A DNA stretch of 64,000 nt, taken from the NCBI GenBank assembly GCA_036362985.1, contig JAYGXS010000005.1, positions 50,162,059 to 50,226,058 of the forward strand, given 5' to 3'. Position 1 is the first letter of the stretch; the number at the start of each line of letters is the position of its first letter. The notes beneath the pieces are model-generated. The model saw only the letters and a list, made by a program, of their open reading frames with translations, ran no database searches and was not told the DNA's origin. The position numbers and the translations under genes were made by a program. This document shows positions 36,120 through 47,899 of the stretch, piece after piece. Source of the stretch: Ligula intestinalis (Eukaryota > Platyhelminthes > Cestoda > Diphyllobothriidea > Diphyllobothriidae).

Positions 36120-38275
36120 GTGTCTCTTCTGTTTCCATTTTGGCTTCATTGTTTTTAAATTGTCTAGGTGTGTCTTTACGTATTTTTACCTAAAGAAAGC
36201 ACTTCTGCAACGTTTGTCTTTTTATAAAACGCATGTTTACATTAAAATACGCAAGTAGGCCCCGTGGCAATAAAATTGTGCTATTTTCTGCTTCTTAGTC
36301 AAGTTATTAAGTGCGTGTTCAGCCCTCCGCTAAATATCTCATACACCATAGTGCCATAGGCTTTTGTAGCAGTCTTACTGACTAAAACATGGTAGGCTTC
36401 ATACAGATAGTAAATCAAGTTAAAGTGCATTCAAACTTTCATTGAATTGATTATATATGCAGCTGTAACATGAATCATCACGATACCTTACGAGTTAGGT
36501 CTATCAACAATCAATATAATTGGCGGCAGTTTTTCACGAGACCTTATCGCACAGAGCTCGGACCTGCTCTGGTGCATTTGTGAATGTGTCTGGTTTTTAC
36601 TAAAAATAATCTCACTTTGGGGTCTTTATGTCGGGATATGTTCACCGCTTGATAGACCGCCTAATTATTGCGTTTGATACGGCTTTGGATTCCCAGAATG
36701 CGTGGTTAAAATTTGAAACGAAATTCCATTTCCGCACACACTTGAATGTCTGAATTCGGAGGTCAGTTTATAATGTTTAGTTGCATTGGTGTCTAAGAGT
36801 AGATTAAATGCAGTGGAGAAGTAAGCTCTGAAGCCGTGAGTCTAACTGTTGACGTTAAGATTTCAATTCAACGCCTAAGTAATAGGTCACCTTAGCATAA
36901 CTTGCTGGCAACCAGAAACTGCTAGTCAACGAAAAGGTGATGCTTCAAAAAGTATATTAACGACAATATTAATTTGTCTACGCCGACTTGGCTTCAACTG
37001 CTGGTTTTACATAAATTTTTATCAAAAGCCGTATTCGTTACTTGTCAACGTACACTCTAATGGGAACATTCAATATAAATTACAAGTTAACTTGGGCCAG
37101 CGAACATACTTACCTACCAAACGTAATTTTCGCATTGCTATGTATACTGCCAAACACAGTTAATTTTTTTACTTAGCATAAAACCGTGTGTCTTGCTGTG
37201 TACAGTCATGCAATTTCCAATGGAGCATGCATGTCAACATCATTCATTTTCAAAACCATTCTGAGATAAAACACAATATTCAACAAATGTTTAACTAAAT
37301 TAGGATTGTAGCAAACAAAAATGTGAAGTCGAATTCAGATTAACACGCTTGGGCAAATAAATTTGCTTCGTAGTGATCGAAACATCGTTGGAAATTTAAT
37401 GTTCTCCCCTGGCTTGCTTGTCGTGATCGCCATGGAAATTTACCCAACATTTTTACTTAAGCAGTCTGTGTAGGTGGACGAAAATAACTTGAACTGCATG
37501 CAAGGTGAGTGGAAAGGCCAGGCAGGGGAAAAGTGCCTTGTCAGTTTAGCAATAAACAGAAAAAGGTCTCAATTAAGGACAGAAATGAAATGCCAAAATT
37601 TGATTGAACTTGTTCTATAAATAGAAAGAAGAACAGATTAAACCTGAAGATATTGCTTATAGGGACCGGAGATTTCGGTTGATCAAAAATTTCCACATAG
37701 GTTTTACACTACGATCTTCCAGAGCTGACCCGAGAACCATCCATCAGTTTTAATTATGCAAGACACCAGTAGACAGATCAGTGTTAATGCAATTTGTTAA
37801 ATGTTAGGGATTGACACACAAATTTAATTCAATTGTTTGCATTCTTTAAGGTTTTCGGTGTTATACTTATGTATACATAGATTATTTCGCCACTTTATGA
37901 TACATAATACATCTCAACCGAACATATTTTCATGTTTAAAACTGTGCTGTTGACAATAATTAAAAACTGTTGTTGGAATCGATGCCATTTAAAAAGCCCT
38001 CTCTATGGAACTCTATCATGTCATCACGCACAGTTTTCGAAAGTTTCTTAGAAGTCTTCTCCTAGTCACAAACGTGCCAGTTTTGCATTCAGTTCGTTTG
38101 TGTTCATGGACATGCTGTATAGATAAACCTCTTGAAAACTATCTTAGGAGGTAATTTTAAGATGGCAGAAAATTGAATAACATGTTTTTTTGGTGAGCTC
38201 GGCTATTATTGTGGAACCAAATGCCTTATACAAAGAACATTTTTACGGTTTTTGCCATACGGGCAACCTTATGTG
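36120..38275. other. probable intron; no feature seen
   Basis: If the two exons belong together, this is part of a 6.1-kb intron. AT-rich. A possible 33-nt minus-strand splice unit at about 37113-37145 is noted in findings. Confidence 0.35.
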
Positions 38276-38574
38276 TATGTTTTGTTTTGTTTGTATAACA
38301 CTATTTTCATGGAATAACTAATCTTCCCCTCTATTGCCATACTTAATTAAGCGGAAAACGAATCGAGCAGGAAGTCGAGACATTTATTGAGCAAAAGTAA
38401 GACCAAAACCGCTGATTAGTTTCTTAATGAAGTCTCTGTATTCCGCAGCTAACATCTCGACTAACCGCGGTTACACCAACGCTAATTTCGGTATCACTGA
38501 AAGCAATCTTTTCTGCTAGCCAACTTACTACTTTATTTTTTCATGAATATGGCCTCCAAAAATTTCTTTAACAG

Positions 38575-38700
38575 ACAAGGGAGCCTGGAATAGTCATTTC
38601 TGACTTCTAAGCGATCATCAGCCATCCATGCCCAACCCCCGGTGGTTTACAGCATGAGGGTTGAACCCAAGATCTGCTTAATGCTTTAAGAACCCGAACA
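38575..38700 (-). mobile_element. tRNA-derived SINE (type 1)
   Basis: It shares GTCATTTCTG, CATCAGCCATCCATGCCCAA and a B-box-like reverse GGTTGAACCCAAGA with the 11.1-kb and 42.4-kb copies. Confidence 0.55.
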
Positions 38701-38800
38701 GAGGTTTTTTGGCTTGTCGATGTACTGTAGGGCGCATTAATATTGGTTGATAAAAGCTCACTGACGACGGCTTTGAAGAGTCAATCGTCCCGTTCTGCCT

Positions 38801-38822
38801 CGGGGCTCACTCTCGAGCCCCG
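38801..38822. repeat. GC-rich hairpin
   Basis: CGGGGCTC (38801-38808) and GAGCCCCG (38815-38822) form a perfect 8-bp stem with a 6-base loop, flanked by ACTGACG and CGTCAGT, which could extend the pairing. It lies between two SINE copies. Confidence 0.6.
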
Positions 38823-38849
38823 TCAGTAGCCGCAGGGAAACGGTGCCTG

Positions 38850-38965
38850 CATCGACAGGAGACACTGGAATGACCACTTTTGGCTCATTAGTCGTCATCA
38901 GATAGGTGTTCACAACCCCAGATAGTGGATTACCCAAGATTCAACCTCGGTTTTAATTGAAAAAC
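38850..38965 (-). mobile_element. tRNA-derived SINE (type 1), partial
   Basis: GGAGACACTGGAATGACCAC, TTGGCTCATTAG and GTCATCAGATAGG match the type 1 consensus order. The tRNA-like end is too eroded to read. Confidence 0.5.
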
Positions 38966-39244
38966 CAAGCACATTCCACGAAGAGCAGTTGTGTGGTTTG
39001 TGTGTGCATAAATAACACGCTTAAAACGTTTGTGTTTATGCTGCCTTTTTTGCCATATTCTTTTAATGGAATAACTAATTCTCCCTTTCACTACTCAACC
39101 TAATTAGCGGAAGATGACTCAGGCAGGAAGTCGAAGCATTCATCGTCTAAAAGTAAGATTCCAAAACCTCCAATCGGTGTCTAACTGAAGTGCCAATTTC
39201 CTGCAGCGCACACCTCGACTAATTGCTGTTTAAAGCTTCCATGA

Positions 39245-42200
39245 TTTAAATATTGATTTTACGCCCAGGAACACCCTAATGACGACCAGCGCATGGCAGC
39301 TTTTTAGGCCTAATTGCCTCCCAAGTGTGTTTAATCAGAATAGTTATATTTTGAAGATCCCCTGATTGGAATTTGCCCAATTACTCCAGAAGCTATTTCC
39401 ATGCTGAGTGCATTACTCCTGATTTATTCCGCTTCATCTCGCAAACAAAGTTTTATATCATGCTTTAAGTTGCTTTCCATCAACCATACCACTTGTTTGC
39501 AGCCATCCTGTTTTTTATTTCTTTCGGTCCGATAACATCCGAGTAGTAAGACAATGTGCTCTGAATCTGCAAACTGTTGGAGTTGGTAGCAGACCCCAGC
39601 GTTAATCTCACAGACATTTTACCATCTCATCATATGTCTTTAAGCGTGTTTGATCTTGAATGCCCGATAAGCTGCTTGAGGACTATTGATTCTACGCACA
39701 CTGTATGCGCTGTTGCGGTGAGGACTGTCACGTGCCTCATTTCACAGCTAGTTCGCGGTTATTTTAATTTTAATTCTCTAAAATAGCTCCGTATATGTGT
39801 CATCTCAATGTCCATCCTCGAAAGGATCTTTAACTTAAGTGCAATCTAAATGCTTATATGTAGCAGAAACCTTCATAACTGGCAATATGCATAGCCTCAG
39901 TGGCATCAGTGCAGCAATTCGTGACTGGCGAGTTTATATTTACAGTAATTTACACTTGGAGATCCGATAGGCGTCTGTATAGTAAGTCCCTGATGCTCCT
40001 TGCCAACTCGTCTACGCGAAACCGCCGCAAAGGTCAGCTGTTAAGACCCCGATCTTGTCCACTTTTTCTATTCTAAGAAATTCACCAAACGTTTTTTATA
40101 AGCAGAAAGGCACGTTTCTTGCCAAAAGGCGGCAATTAAGTCCAGAATGTTAAAATGGTGCCCTGTATTGTTCTGTGGCTCAATGTAGTCAATAAAAATT
40201 GAAAGTACTTACCCCTAGGTAGAAGAAGATGTTAATCTGTAGTCAGCATAAGATGTCAGCTTTTTCTGTTAATTAATTCATCATCAAAAATAATCTCTTA
40301 GATAGTATGTAACTTTTACAATTTCGAGCAATAGATACCGGTTGGCTGCATTTCGACTTTGAACTATAGAATGCGTTGATAAGGACAAAATACCACGTGG
40401 AAACTAGCTTTCTTCAGCGCTCATTCAATACCCTACTAACCAAAAAATCATATTTAATCCATACTTAAACGGGGAATAGCAAATAAACAATTTTCTGAGA
40501 GCAATATTAGGGAGATAATTTACCATCAACTACTGCTCCTTTAAACTTCGCGCACCAATATTAACCCCTTGCAATAGTGTACAATTCGAAAGGTCTTCCC
40601 TAGCCAAGGCCACATGCATAGGCCTCATGTGGCATCCAAGGAGGCTTTTTCGCGCATTTTCAACATGTCCTAGGCAATTCTCGAACAAAGTTTTCAGCTA
40701 AGCCAGACTTTACTTTGAAGATCTTTTAAATCATACCTATATTACCGCCCAATTTTGTCAGCTTTATAAGTTGTCCTAGCTCAGTTGCTACTCGAAAAAA
40801 AACGTAATTTTCGAGCTGAGTGGCATGCTTTAAGTTACAAAAATATTTTTATAATAGGGCTAGAAATTGCACTCTGTAGCCTGTCCTCGGTTGATCGAGA
40901 GGTAAAAACGGCATTTTAAAAGCGCAATACATATCAAGCAATTAGGAAATTAATTAAGACTAGTGACAAAATCTTAGGTGGAAGGTGAATGTTTAATTCA
41001 CAATACACTCGACTTGCATCAGAAGATATGCGAAAACATTTGAAAATATTATTCTTTTTGTAATTCTCAAGCATTAGGCCTTCAGATATTTTAGGGTAGG
41101 CAGATGCTCCTCTATCCACACCGACGAAACCTGTATGATATTGAAAGTAGATTTTCTCGCTCTTATGCTACCTAAAAAAATACTTATATATGTGTTTGAC
41201 TCTAAAAAACTACGTAAGTAAGGTTGTAAACGTGGTTATCGTGCAGTCTAATCTGACGATCCTGTAGTGACATCAGGAGGCCGCCCTTGGAAAGAACTTC
41301 ACTATGACCACCTGCAAATACGTTTAAAGTAAATAAATGGCTTTTTATGAAGCACAGATTTTTCGCATTGATTTTAGATGCTTTTATAAATTCACATACC
41401 GATTTGTACACGATAGGTAGAAAATTACGCCCGCTTCAACGTATATACTCGAGGAAGTGGCGTCTTGTGGTTTTAACAAAATTTATGATTATAAGTTTTC
41501 GAAGACCTTGAGATGGCTATATATAATGAGTATTTTTTGTTTATTTATTAATGTTGCCTGCTAAGTGTACAGCAGGCTTCATACCCATCACAGACGTTTA
41601 TAAGTGTTTCGCCGTAGTGTAGGGTAATTTGTGTTTTCATTTATAGAAAATGTTTACAGAACGGCGTTTAGAAATCCCAAATGCAAGCATCATGGTGGGG
41701 TTCAGGAGAATTGTAAAATTGAGACAGATTTTAAATCTGAAAGGTACATTTTGTCAATTATAAAATTTGAAGTAGTTGCTTACAAGCGAGTCTAACGAAA
41801 AATAAATCAGGTGCATATTTTCCATAACATTTATTTGAATTCATGAAAGCATTGATTATCTATGAGAAGAAGGCATGCTACAGGAAGAGGCTCGTTCGAA
41901 AGGAAACATGCTCACGTGACTGGCCAATCTTTGGAGCAGGCGGCATGAGAATCAATATAACCTTTCTACCTAATTAATATGTTGGAATCTGAAAAAAAAA
42001 CATCTCACAATTTCCGTTGACATTTCAGGTGATATATGCACACGCCAGAATTCCGTGGCAACCCCCTCCCCCTAATGCGTTTATGTTGACCAGCATGACC
42101 AGCCAAAATCTCGCTCTCTGCATTGAAGGCTTGCAAGGCTTCACTTATGTTTAAAAGCCTAAGAGTGTTTTGCTGTAAACGCTCAAATAATGCCTTGTTT
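39245..42200. other. probable intron; no feature seen
   Basis: AT-rich, with short frames lacking signatures. Confidence 0.4.
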
Positions 42201-42211
42201 ATTGTCCACAG

Positions 42212-42286
42212 CAAGCAGCGTCAGCAGCGGTTCGTCCAAACCGGCAGCGGCAGGGGCAGCTTCAGCAGCACACCAGCCATGGGACG
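42212..42286 (+). CDS. candidate internal exon (75 nt), unknown gene
   Basis: Acceptor TTGTTTATTGTCCACAG (AG at 42210-42211) and donor GTAAGC (from 42287) bound a markedly GC-rich 75-nt segment. After two leading bases it reads SSVSSGSSKPAAAGAAS, then AAHQPWD, leaving one base (G). The Ser/Ala/Pro composition is typical of a flexible linker. Phase and length (multiple of three) match the exon at 36050, so either could be skipped without a frame change. All three frames are open, so the frame choice rests on the phase match. The sharp composition change at both splice borders is the strongest support. The gene is not recognised. Confidence 0.55.
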
Positions 42287-42419
42287 GTAAGCCCTGCCAG
42301 CACCGCTAGTTTTAACCAATCAGCTAACCTAACACTCTAACCAACTCAGTACTCAGCATTGCACCTTGCCTTCCGCGGAACAGGGTCAGCAGAGCTAGGA
42401 GAGATTTGCCGACAAGGGC

Positions 42420-42560
42420 AAGCGGGGAACTGCAAATGGCCACTTCTGGCTCATAAGCCGTTGTCAGCCAGTCATCCTCGAGTGGTGTCCCAGCCAGGCC
42501 ACGAACTCGCGACCTCTAAGGGCAGAGTCAAGCGACCTTACCATTAAGACACGTACTTGT
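42420..42560 (-). mobile_element. tRNA-derived SINE (type 1)
   Basis: Minus strand from 42552: GTGTCTTAATGGTAAGGTCG (A-box-like), then GGTCGCGAGTTCGTGG (B-box-like), then the shared body ending GGCTTATGAGCCAGAAGTGG. It is the best preserved type 1 copy in the window and defines the family's orientation. Confidence 0.65.
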
Positions 42561-43074
42561 TGTCTCCTCAGGGTATATTGTCACTTCTTGATTAACATTC
42601 ACCTAGCCAATAAGGAGGCAACTCATCTGTCCAGCGTTCTGCTTTTGGTCTCGACAGAGGCCCTGATAGCCGTAGCAGCTGGTAGGGTAAGCAGATAATA
42701 TTGCTGGCAAATATAAACAATCCTGCGTTTCAAGCATAATTTTCCTGGTAAAAATTTAAAGCTGGTAATTAATGCAAGATTTAATGGATCCATTAAATTT
42801 CGGGAGAGCTCATCGGTTGCAGCCACTTCAGTGCGTTGAAGAGTAATGACGGAGGAAAATACGAAATAGAATTGGTACAGGAAGGTCACAGGTAATCGTC
42901 ACTAAGGCTAATTAGTAAATAAATAAAGTTTAAACAAAGTGAAATGAGAAACAGTGAAAACGGGTTGCAAGAAAAAAAGGGGCAGCGAATGTGCAGATCA
43001 GGGAGTCTGTTGTTATCAAGGCAAGGCTAGGTTAGCCACATGCTCCAGCTATTTTCATAGGTCCGGTTTAGAAC

Positions 43075-43490
43075 GTCTTATATAGGCTGACTCCAGGTAT
43101 CGCAAGATGCGAGATGTTCGTGCTTGAACATGAACTCGGAATGAGCATATAGGGTCCACAGAATGACCCATGTCAAGGAAGGGTTCCGTAATGTGGAACG
43201 AGTGGATTGGTTTTCCTGCTTGAATAAACAACTAGGCAGGTGTTCCTTGGCTCTCACTGCCAATTGCCGTTGCGTTCGCCCTATGTACTTGCATCCACAA
43301 GTGCACGTGGATTCATGAACGCAATTGGAGGTGGTGTGCAAATATAAGGCAGGGGTGAAGTTGAAGAGCAGGGGTGTAGTTGAAGAGCAGAATATGAGCT
43401 CCGCGGCGTAACAGGTTACTTATGTGGCATTGAGCAGGCGTCTCTTGATAGTGTTTGAAATGTTATCACCCTGAAAGGGCAAGGATACAA
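43075..43490 (-). pseudogene. PLE family B fragment: linker and GIY-YIG domain
   Basis: From 43490 down: LPFQGDNISNTIKRRLLNAT, stop, VTCYAAELIFCSSTTPLLFN, TPALYLHTTSNCVHESTCTCG, CKYIGRTQRQLAVRAKEHLP (pieces adjoin). This is the best preserved GIY-YIG core of family B, with the CxC pair, YIG and the following arginines. After about 43200 the reading shifts frame to GHSVDPICSFRVHVQARTS and LRYLESAYIRRSKPDL, which holds the conserved glutamate of the fold. One stop and one frameshift make it inactive. The RT part is absent. It lies on the opposite strand from the candidate exons. Confidence 0.75.
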
Positions 43491-43499
43491 ATACTAGCT

Positions 43500-44290
43500 T
43501 TTAAGAGCTAAAAGTTCACTTGTTTTCGGTCGCAAGGGTTTGCTATATTTTTCTATAAACTGAGGTGGATATTTATGCTATATGAGGTAAACTTGAAGTT
43601 ATTAAATGGTTGAAATGGGGTGGACTTGGTAAACGAACACTTCGGGGGTGGGGAGAGAACTTGCAATAACCAGCAGCAAAAACAGAAAAAGGTAAATTTT
43701 CGGACATCACGGGCGGGCATTAAGAGAATTTTCTTAGTTTGCGTGCTTGTAGGTGCAGTCATTTTGCGAAACTCTAGCATGATTATACGCTTATTTGCGC
43801 CGTGCGTGATATTACGTCCTTCAAATTGTGCCGCAGTAGTTGTGCGGATCTAATCCCTTTTCGGAGGATCAAACAGATGTTGCTACTAAAAATATTCACA
43901 CATAACATCTATTGTAAGTGAGTCCCCTTAGAGCGCACAACGGTGTTGCTACTCACTTAGAGTTGTTTACAAGAAAGTACATCGCCCCAAATTAAACCGG
44001 ACTGAAACTCATGCCTTTACAACTATTTTGGCAGTTAGGATAAGGAATGCGCAATAACTTAACAATGTTATGTGTTTTCTAGCACAGGTGAGTTATTGCC
44101 ACCATTAGAGTTCAGGTCAGGGCCTTGACTATGCAAAGGCATAATTGTTAGTCCTCATTGAAGCGTTTCATCATTGACAAGGACCCGAGTATGCATACAA
44201 ACGTGTTTACTGTGCCAAACCACGCTTTGCTGTCGCCTCCTAATCCAAACAAATGTCACCAAGATATTAACACTAGCTTTTTTGTCTTTG
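43500..44290. other. no recognisable feature
   Basis: Mixed sequence with short frames on both strands and no family signature. Confidence 0.4.
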
Positions 44291-44296
44291 AAGTAA

Positions 44297-44340
44297 GGTG
44301 GTTGGGTTGGGTAAGGTTGGGTGATTTTTACCACCCAACG
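44297..44340 (+). repeat. G-run cluster plus hairpin
   Basis: GGTTGGGTTGGGTAAGG (44300-44316) continues into TTGGG, giving three GGG and two GG runs with short spacers, a weak G-quadruplex pattern. GTTGGGTG (44316-44323) also pairs with CACCCAAC (44332-44339). Confidence 0.5.
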
Positions 44341-44344
44341 TAGT

Positions 44345-45520
44345 TTTTTCTGTATTGTCGCCGATCTTATTTTCAATTTGCTTCACAAGTGTATAGAGAC
44401 TGACAATTTTGCAGCATGGATTAGGCCATCTCATTAGTTTTGTATTCGATGATTAATTCCTCACTGGAAGTCGGTGTACTATTGGCCCTACGAAGCGTGC
44501 TTTGTACAGTGATCATGTCCTGTTCGGCAGAAAATTTGCATTTCATAGAGGTTTTTTCACAGCGTTTTTGTATCTGCAAAGCACAAGCACATCTGCAGGC
44601 TCAGTCTACCTAAACTTTATTCTGTAATAGTTCTCTCGACGCCATACATCTGATGAAATAGTGATGTGTTGAGACTTATTAGACGTAAAGACTCATTTTA
44701 GAAAGCCAGTGCACATGGTCATAATGGTTCTAATACTACTACGCTGAAAAAAGCCCTTGCTAGGGTATTTCCGGTTTATTCAACGGGGTGCTTCATGTTT
44801 GCTAGGCGAAAGGGTAATCTATCAGAAGGGGATTTTCAGCGTTCCATCATACACATGGGAAAAGGTGTGTTTAAATGTCAGTCTAGACTGTGTGTACGTC
44901 TGCAGCGTATGTATTAAGTCTATTTTAGAAATGCTCATAAGGGTCGGCAGAATCGTGGGATTACCAAAGTGTTTTCGGGGCAGTTTCTGCTCTTAATCTC
45001 ATCTTATATAGGCCAGACTCCACTAGTTTACTTGGCAGCGTACAAAAAAATCATCCTCCATGGACTTTTAACAATCAAACTGGTTTTGTATGGCGCGAAA
45101 ATGCGTCAGCTAGTTGAATAACCTAATACGCATACCTGTGATAATTTTTGGTTTTTCCTCTTAATGCGACTCAACGGTAGGTACTATCGACGCACCTTGC
45201 AAGGTAAAGGTGGATTTGCCTGTTAGATGGGCATGTGGCATGCGCGTAGGTGTCATATTAAGTCGGGTAATTTCCTACACACTTATCTAGCACTAATCAT
45301 TCTGCTCGCCTCCCTACCTACCTACCAGGCTAATGTTGTATGATAATAGGAGAACGCTGTCACGCGGTATCTCCTGCTCTTCCTAAAATGACACTTACTT
45401 GCTATCGCCTCTAGGAGCGGTAACAGTGCCCGTTCATTTCAACCAAATAACAGTCACAGCCTCGCAAAACGCACAGTTGCAAGGCGCTGCGTCAAATGCA
45501 TACGGAAATGGCATAGAAGA
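44345..45520. other. no recognisable feature
   Basis: No gene or repeat identified. Confidence 0.4.
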
Positions 45521-45524
45521 TCCG

Positions 45525-45547
45525 GTGTGTGTGTGTGTGTGTGTGTG
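45525..45547. repeat. (GT)n microsatellite
   Basis: About eleven GT units. Confidence 0.95.
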
Positions 45548-45944
45548 CAATCCACAGTAATGAGACCTGCATAACATCGCGCACAGCCTCCTTCCCGAGG
45601 AATGTGGTTGTTGGGGGGAGGGAATTACATCTGCCTGCGTGTGCTTTTCTTCACCCAACTTTCCATGATGGCTGCACACACACGTAATGAATCCCACTAA
45701 AAACGTTTTGCAGTACCCCCTAATTGTGATCGAGTTAACATCCACTTCCTAGGTAACCATGTCTACATCGGTTTTAATTGTGTACCTTTAAGGGAAATGA
45801 GTGCACCTGAATGGGTCAACTGAATTATTCATTCTGGTGGATACTAGATGGTTGCTTAGGGAACCCTGCTAGGGCAGTCAGCAGTATGGTGGATTCCATA
45901 AAGGCAGTAGGTTGTGTGGGTGAGTAGACTCACTAGTGGTTGAA

Positions 45945-46235
45945 TTTGTGGCTCATGGTGAGCCTCGTAGCTCAATGATAGAACGTAGGTTGCGCTAAAT
46001 ATTTTCTTTGTAGTGTGTTAGACTCCCATCGAGGCCGCGATTATTCATAAGTGGGTTATCTGTGATATTTAAATCTGCCCAACTATCCTAATAAACGTGA
46101 TGATGCAAATAGATGTAAACACTGAGCAGCCTGTGCATGCTTCACCCATATCTGTACATGACTCAGAGTACGCTACCATTGCCTTTGATAAAGGATTCCC
46201 GTCGGAATCCGAAACGCCAGGAAAATTAAGCTCTT
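45945..46235 (+). mobile_element. tRNA-headed repeat joined to a hammerhead unit
   Basis: A tRNA-like head has an acceptor stem GCCTCG (45962-45967) with CGAGGC (46030-46035). The A box TAGCTCAATGATAG starts at 45968 and the B-box region GTTAGACTCCC is near 46015-46025. The body shares GCCTGTGCATG and neighbouring text with the repeats at 16742-16755 and 17234-17247, and ends in a hammerhead motif (46185-46218). The combination of Pol III boxes and a hammerhead in under 300 bp recalls the Schistosoma Sm-alpha SINE-like family. A chance insertion of a SINE next to a PLE end is the alternative. Confidence 0.6.
46185..46220 (+). ncRNA. hammerhead motif with perfect stem II, mutated core
   Basis: UUGAUAA (46185-46191) stands for CUGANGA. 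Stem II is GGAUUC (46193-46198) and GAAUCC (46205-46210), fully paired around CCGUCG, followed by GAAACGCC. The C in place of U before the cleavage site and two changes in the first box predict no activity. Confidence 0.65.
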
Positions 46236-46239
46236 ATCA

Positions 46240-47476
46240 CTGCGGTCGCGTATTTTTCTCCTGAAATGAGATAATGTTTTGAGAAATCAAGGTGTCAGTG
46301 CCTTCATCTGTATATTTACGATACTGAAAGGATAATATACCAATAGATTTTACTACTTTAAAGTGATCAGAGTAGTTATTCACTCCTTCAATTTCTCCAT
46401 ATCCCTGTTCTTCCGAAACACCTATATTTGTCTACTTTAAAAATTTCTGTAACAACTCTGGTAATAATGCTTGTATTGGCCAGCTCATTCGGATGTGGTC
46501 CTTAGGAATAATTAAGCAATGATGCAATTTTTTTCTCCACATACTTTATTAGTGCCTGTGTGCAGTTTGATGCTAAATATTCATAAATAGAAACTTCGGA
46601 CTTGATTGTTTTCCGGGACATGGCAGTGTTTACATTGTTGACAATAAAAACCAGGAAAATCATAAACTGGTCAGCATGTTTAAGCATGTTTCCACCAGTG
46701 TGCCACTAGATCGATTGGCTTTTCTGTCTAATAAAAATTCCGATTTATTTTTGAATTCCATAAGTAACAGCCCAATTACGCTATTTTTATATCCCCTGCA
46801 TTATACATCCTTGTATAAATTGCAGAATAAACTTTCTATATAACGAGCAAAGTGTTTTTACGGTGTTTAAACAAAGATGTCTCTAGCACATTCTAACGCC
46901 ACCTCAGACACAAATGTATATTAGTTTACACTTAATAATTACCTTTCATTTGTAACTATTAATTCTCCATTGTTTTACTATTTTCATGGGAGTACACTAG
47001 TTTTCAAACTGTATACTATATCGTAACTTATTCAGCATTCGGTATGTTTTAGAGATTTTAATTGATTCAATATGCTGTAAACCTTAAGTTTAACTTATAG
47101 ATTTAACGCGAGAGGAGGATATGTTAGACGCCAAATGTATCCGGCTATGGTTTAAACAAATGAAGAACGTTTTAATAGCCTGGTTTGCACCACTATCTTC
47201 GTTTGGATCCAGTGAAAAACAGTTTCCGAACAATAACTTATCCTTTTTTAGCCATCTCTTTAAACCTTAATGTCCTTTTTGTCAGCTCAAAATGTGACTT
47301 CAAGTGCACGCAGCTTGGCTGCTACTTTGATTGTCGTAACAGTGTCAAAATGTAGCTAGAACATGAACCCTGCTCATTGTTCTTGTACTCCCTGAGGATT
47401 TTCTTGAAGCTCTGGCAAGGCCTTTCTGCTTTCTGATCAAATTGCACTCAACTAGATTACTGATTTTTTGACTGAT
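46240..47476. other. no recognisable feature
   Basis: AT-rich. A possible splice acceptor followed by a short frame at 47286 is treated in findings. Confidence 0.4.
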
Positions 47477-47700
47477 TTAGATAAGTTCAGCTAAAGTGTG
47501 AGCCGCAGCCTTTTTTCTAGAATTATCTAGCAGATCAGATGACTTTGTTATTACGCCGGCGTTGGCACTGGTGGTCTTGCTTCGACGCCTACATAGATCG
47601 TTAACGTGCTTGTGCATACAGGAATCCACGTCGTTTATGGTCCCAAGCTGCGGGGTTCGCTTAATGGCAAAAGGTGGATCCACATCGTAAAAGTCGTGCC
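47477..47700 (-). CDS. unidentified coding-like fragment
   Basis: The minus strand, reading from about 47700, runs YDVDPPFAIKRTPQLGTIND, then VDSCMHKHVNDLCRRRSKTT, ending NSRKKAAAHTLAEL before a stop at 47477. The mixed charged composition looks more like real protein than most frames here. No domain is recognised and no clean splice border was found. It may be part of a retroelement gag or ORF1, or a host exon. Upstream (47720-47900) is GC-richer. Confidence 0.3.
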
Positions 47701-47899
47701 TCGACTACATCTTCACTCGGCAGATAGAACATTACCAACTACGTAGTTGTCAGGAGTGTTTTTCTGCCCAGGAGACTAGCTGCTGGCAGGCCTCGAGTGG
47801 CAGCTCCAAAAGCACAACGGAAGAAGTGAGTCCCACAACCGACCAGTGAGCAAACACCAATCCTCCCCCCTCGGTGTATGTTCCTTCGTTAATTATAAT

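Larger units (their letters stand above)
38280..39240 (+). repeat. diverged tandem duplication containing SINEs
   Basis: The block at about 38310-38490 (ATGGAATAACTAAT, GAGCAGGAAGTCGA, AAAAGTAAGA, CCGCAGC, CTCGACTAA) recurs in the same order at about 39060-39230. The offset is about 740 bp. Each block stands near a type 1 SINE copy. Confidence 0.6.

Noticed and set aside
38755..38850. Hammerhead at CTGACGACGGC
   Set aside because: The first box matches, but no GAAA follows a paired stem at the right distance.
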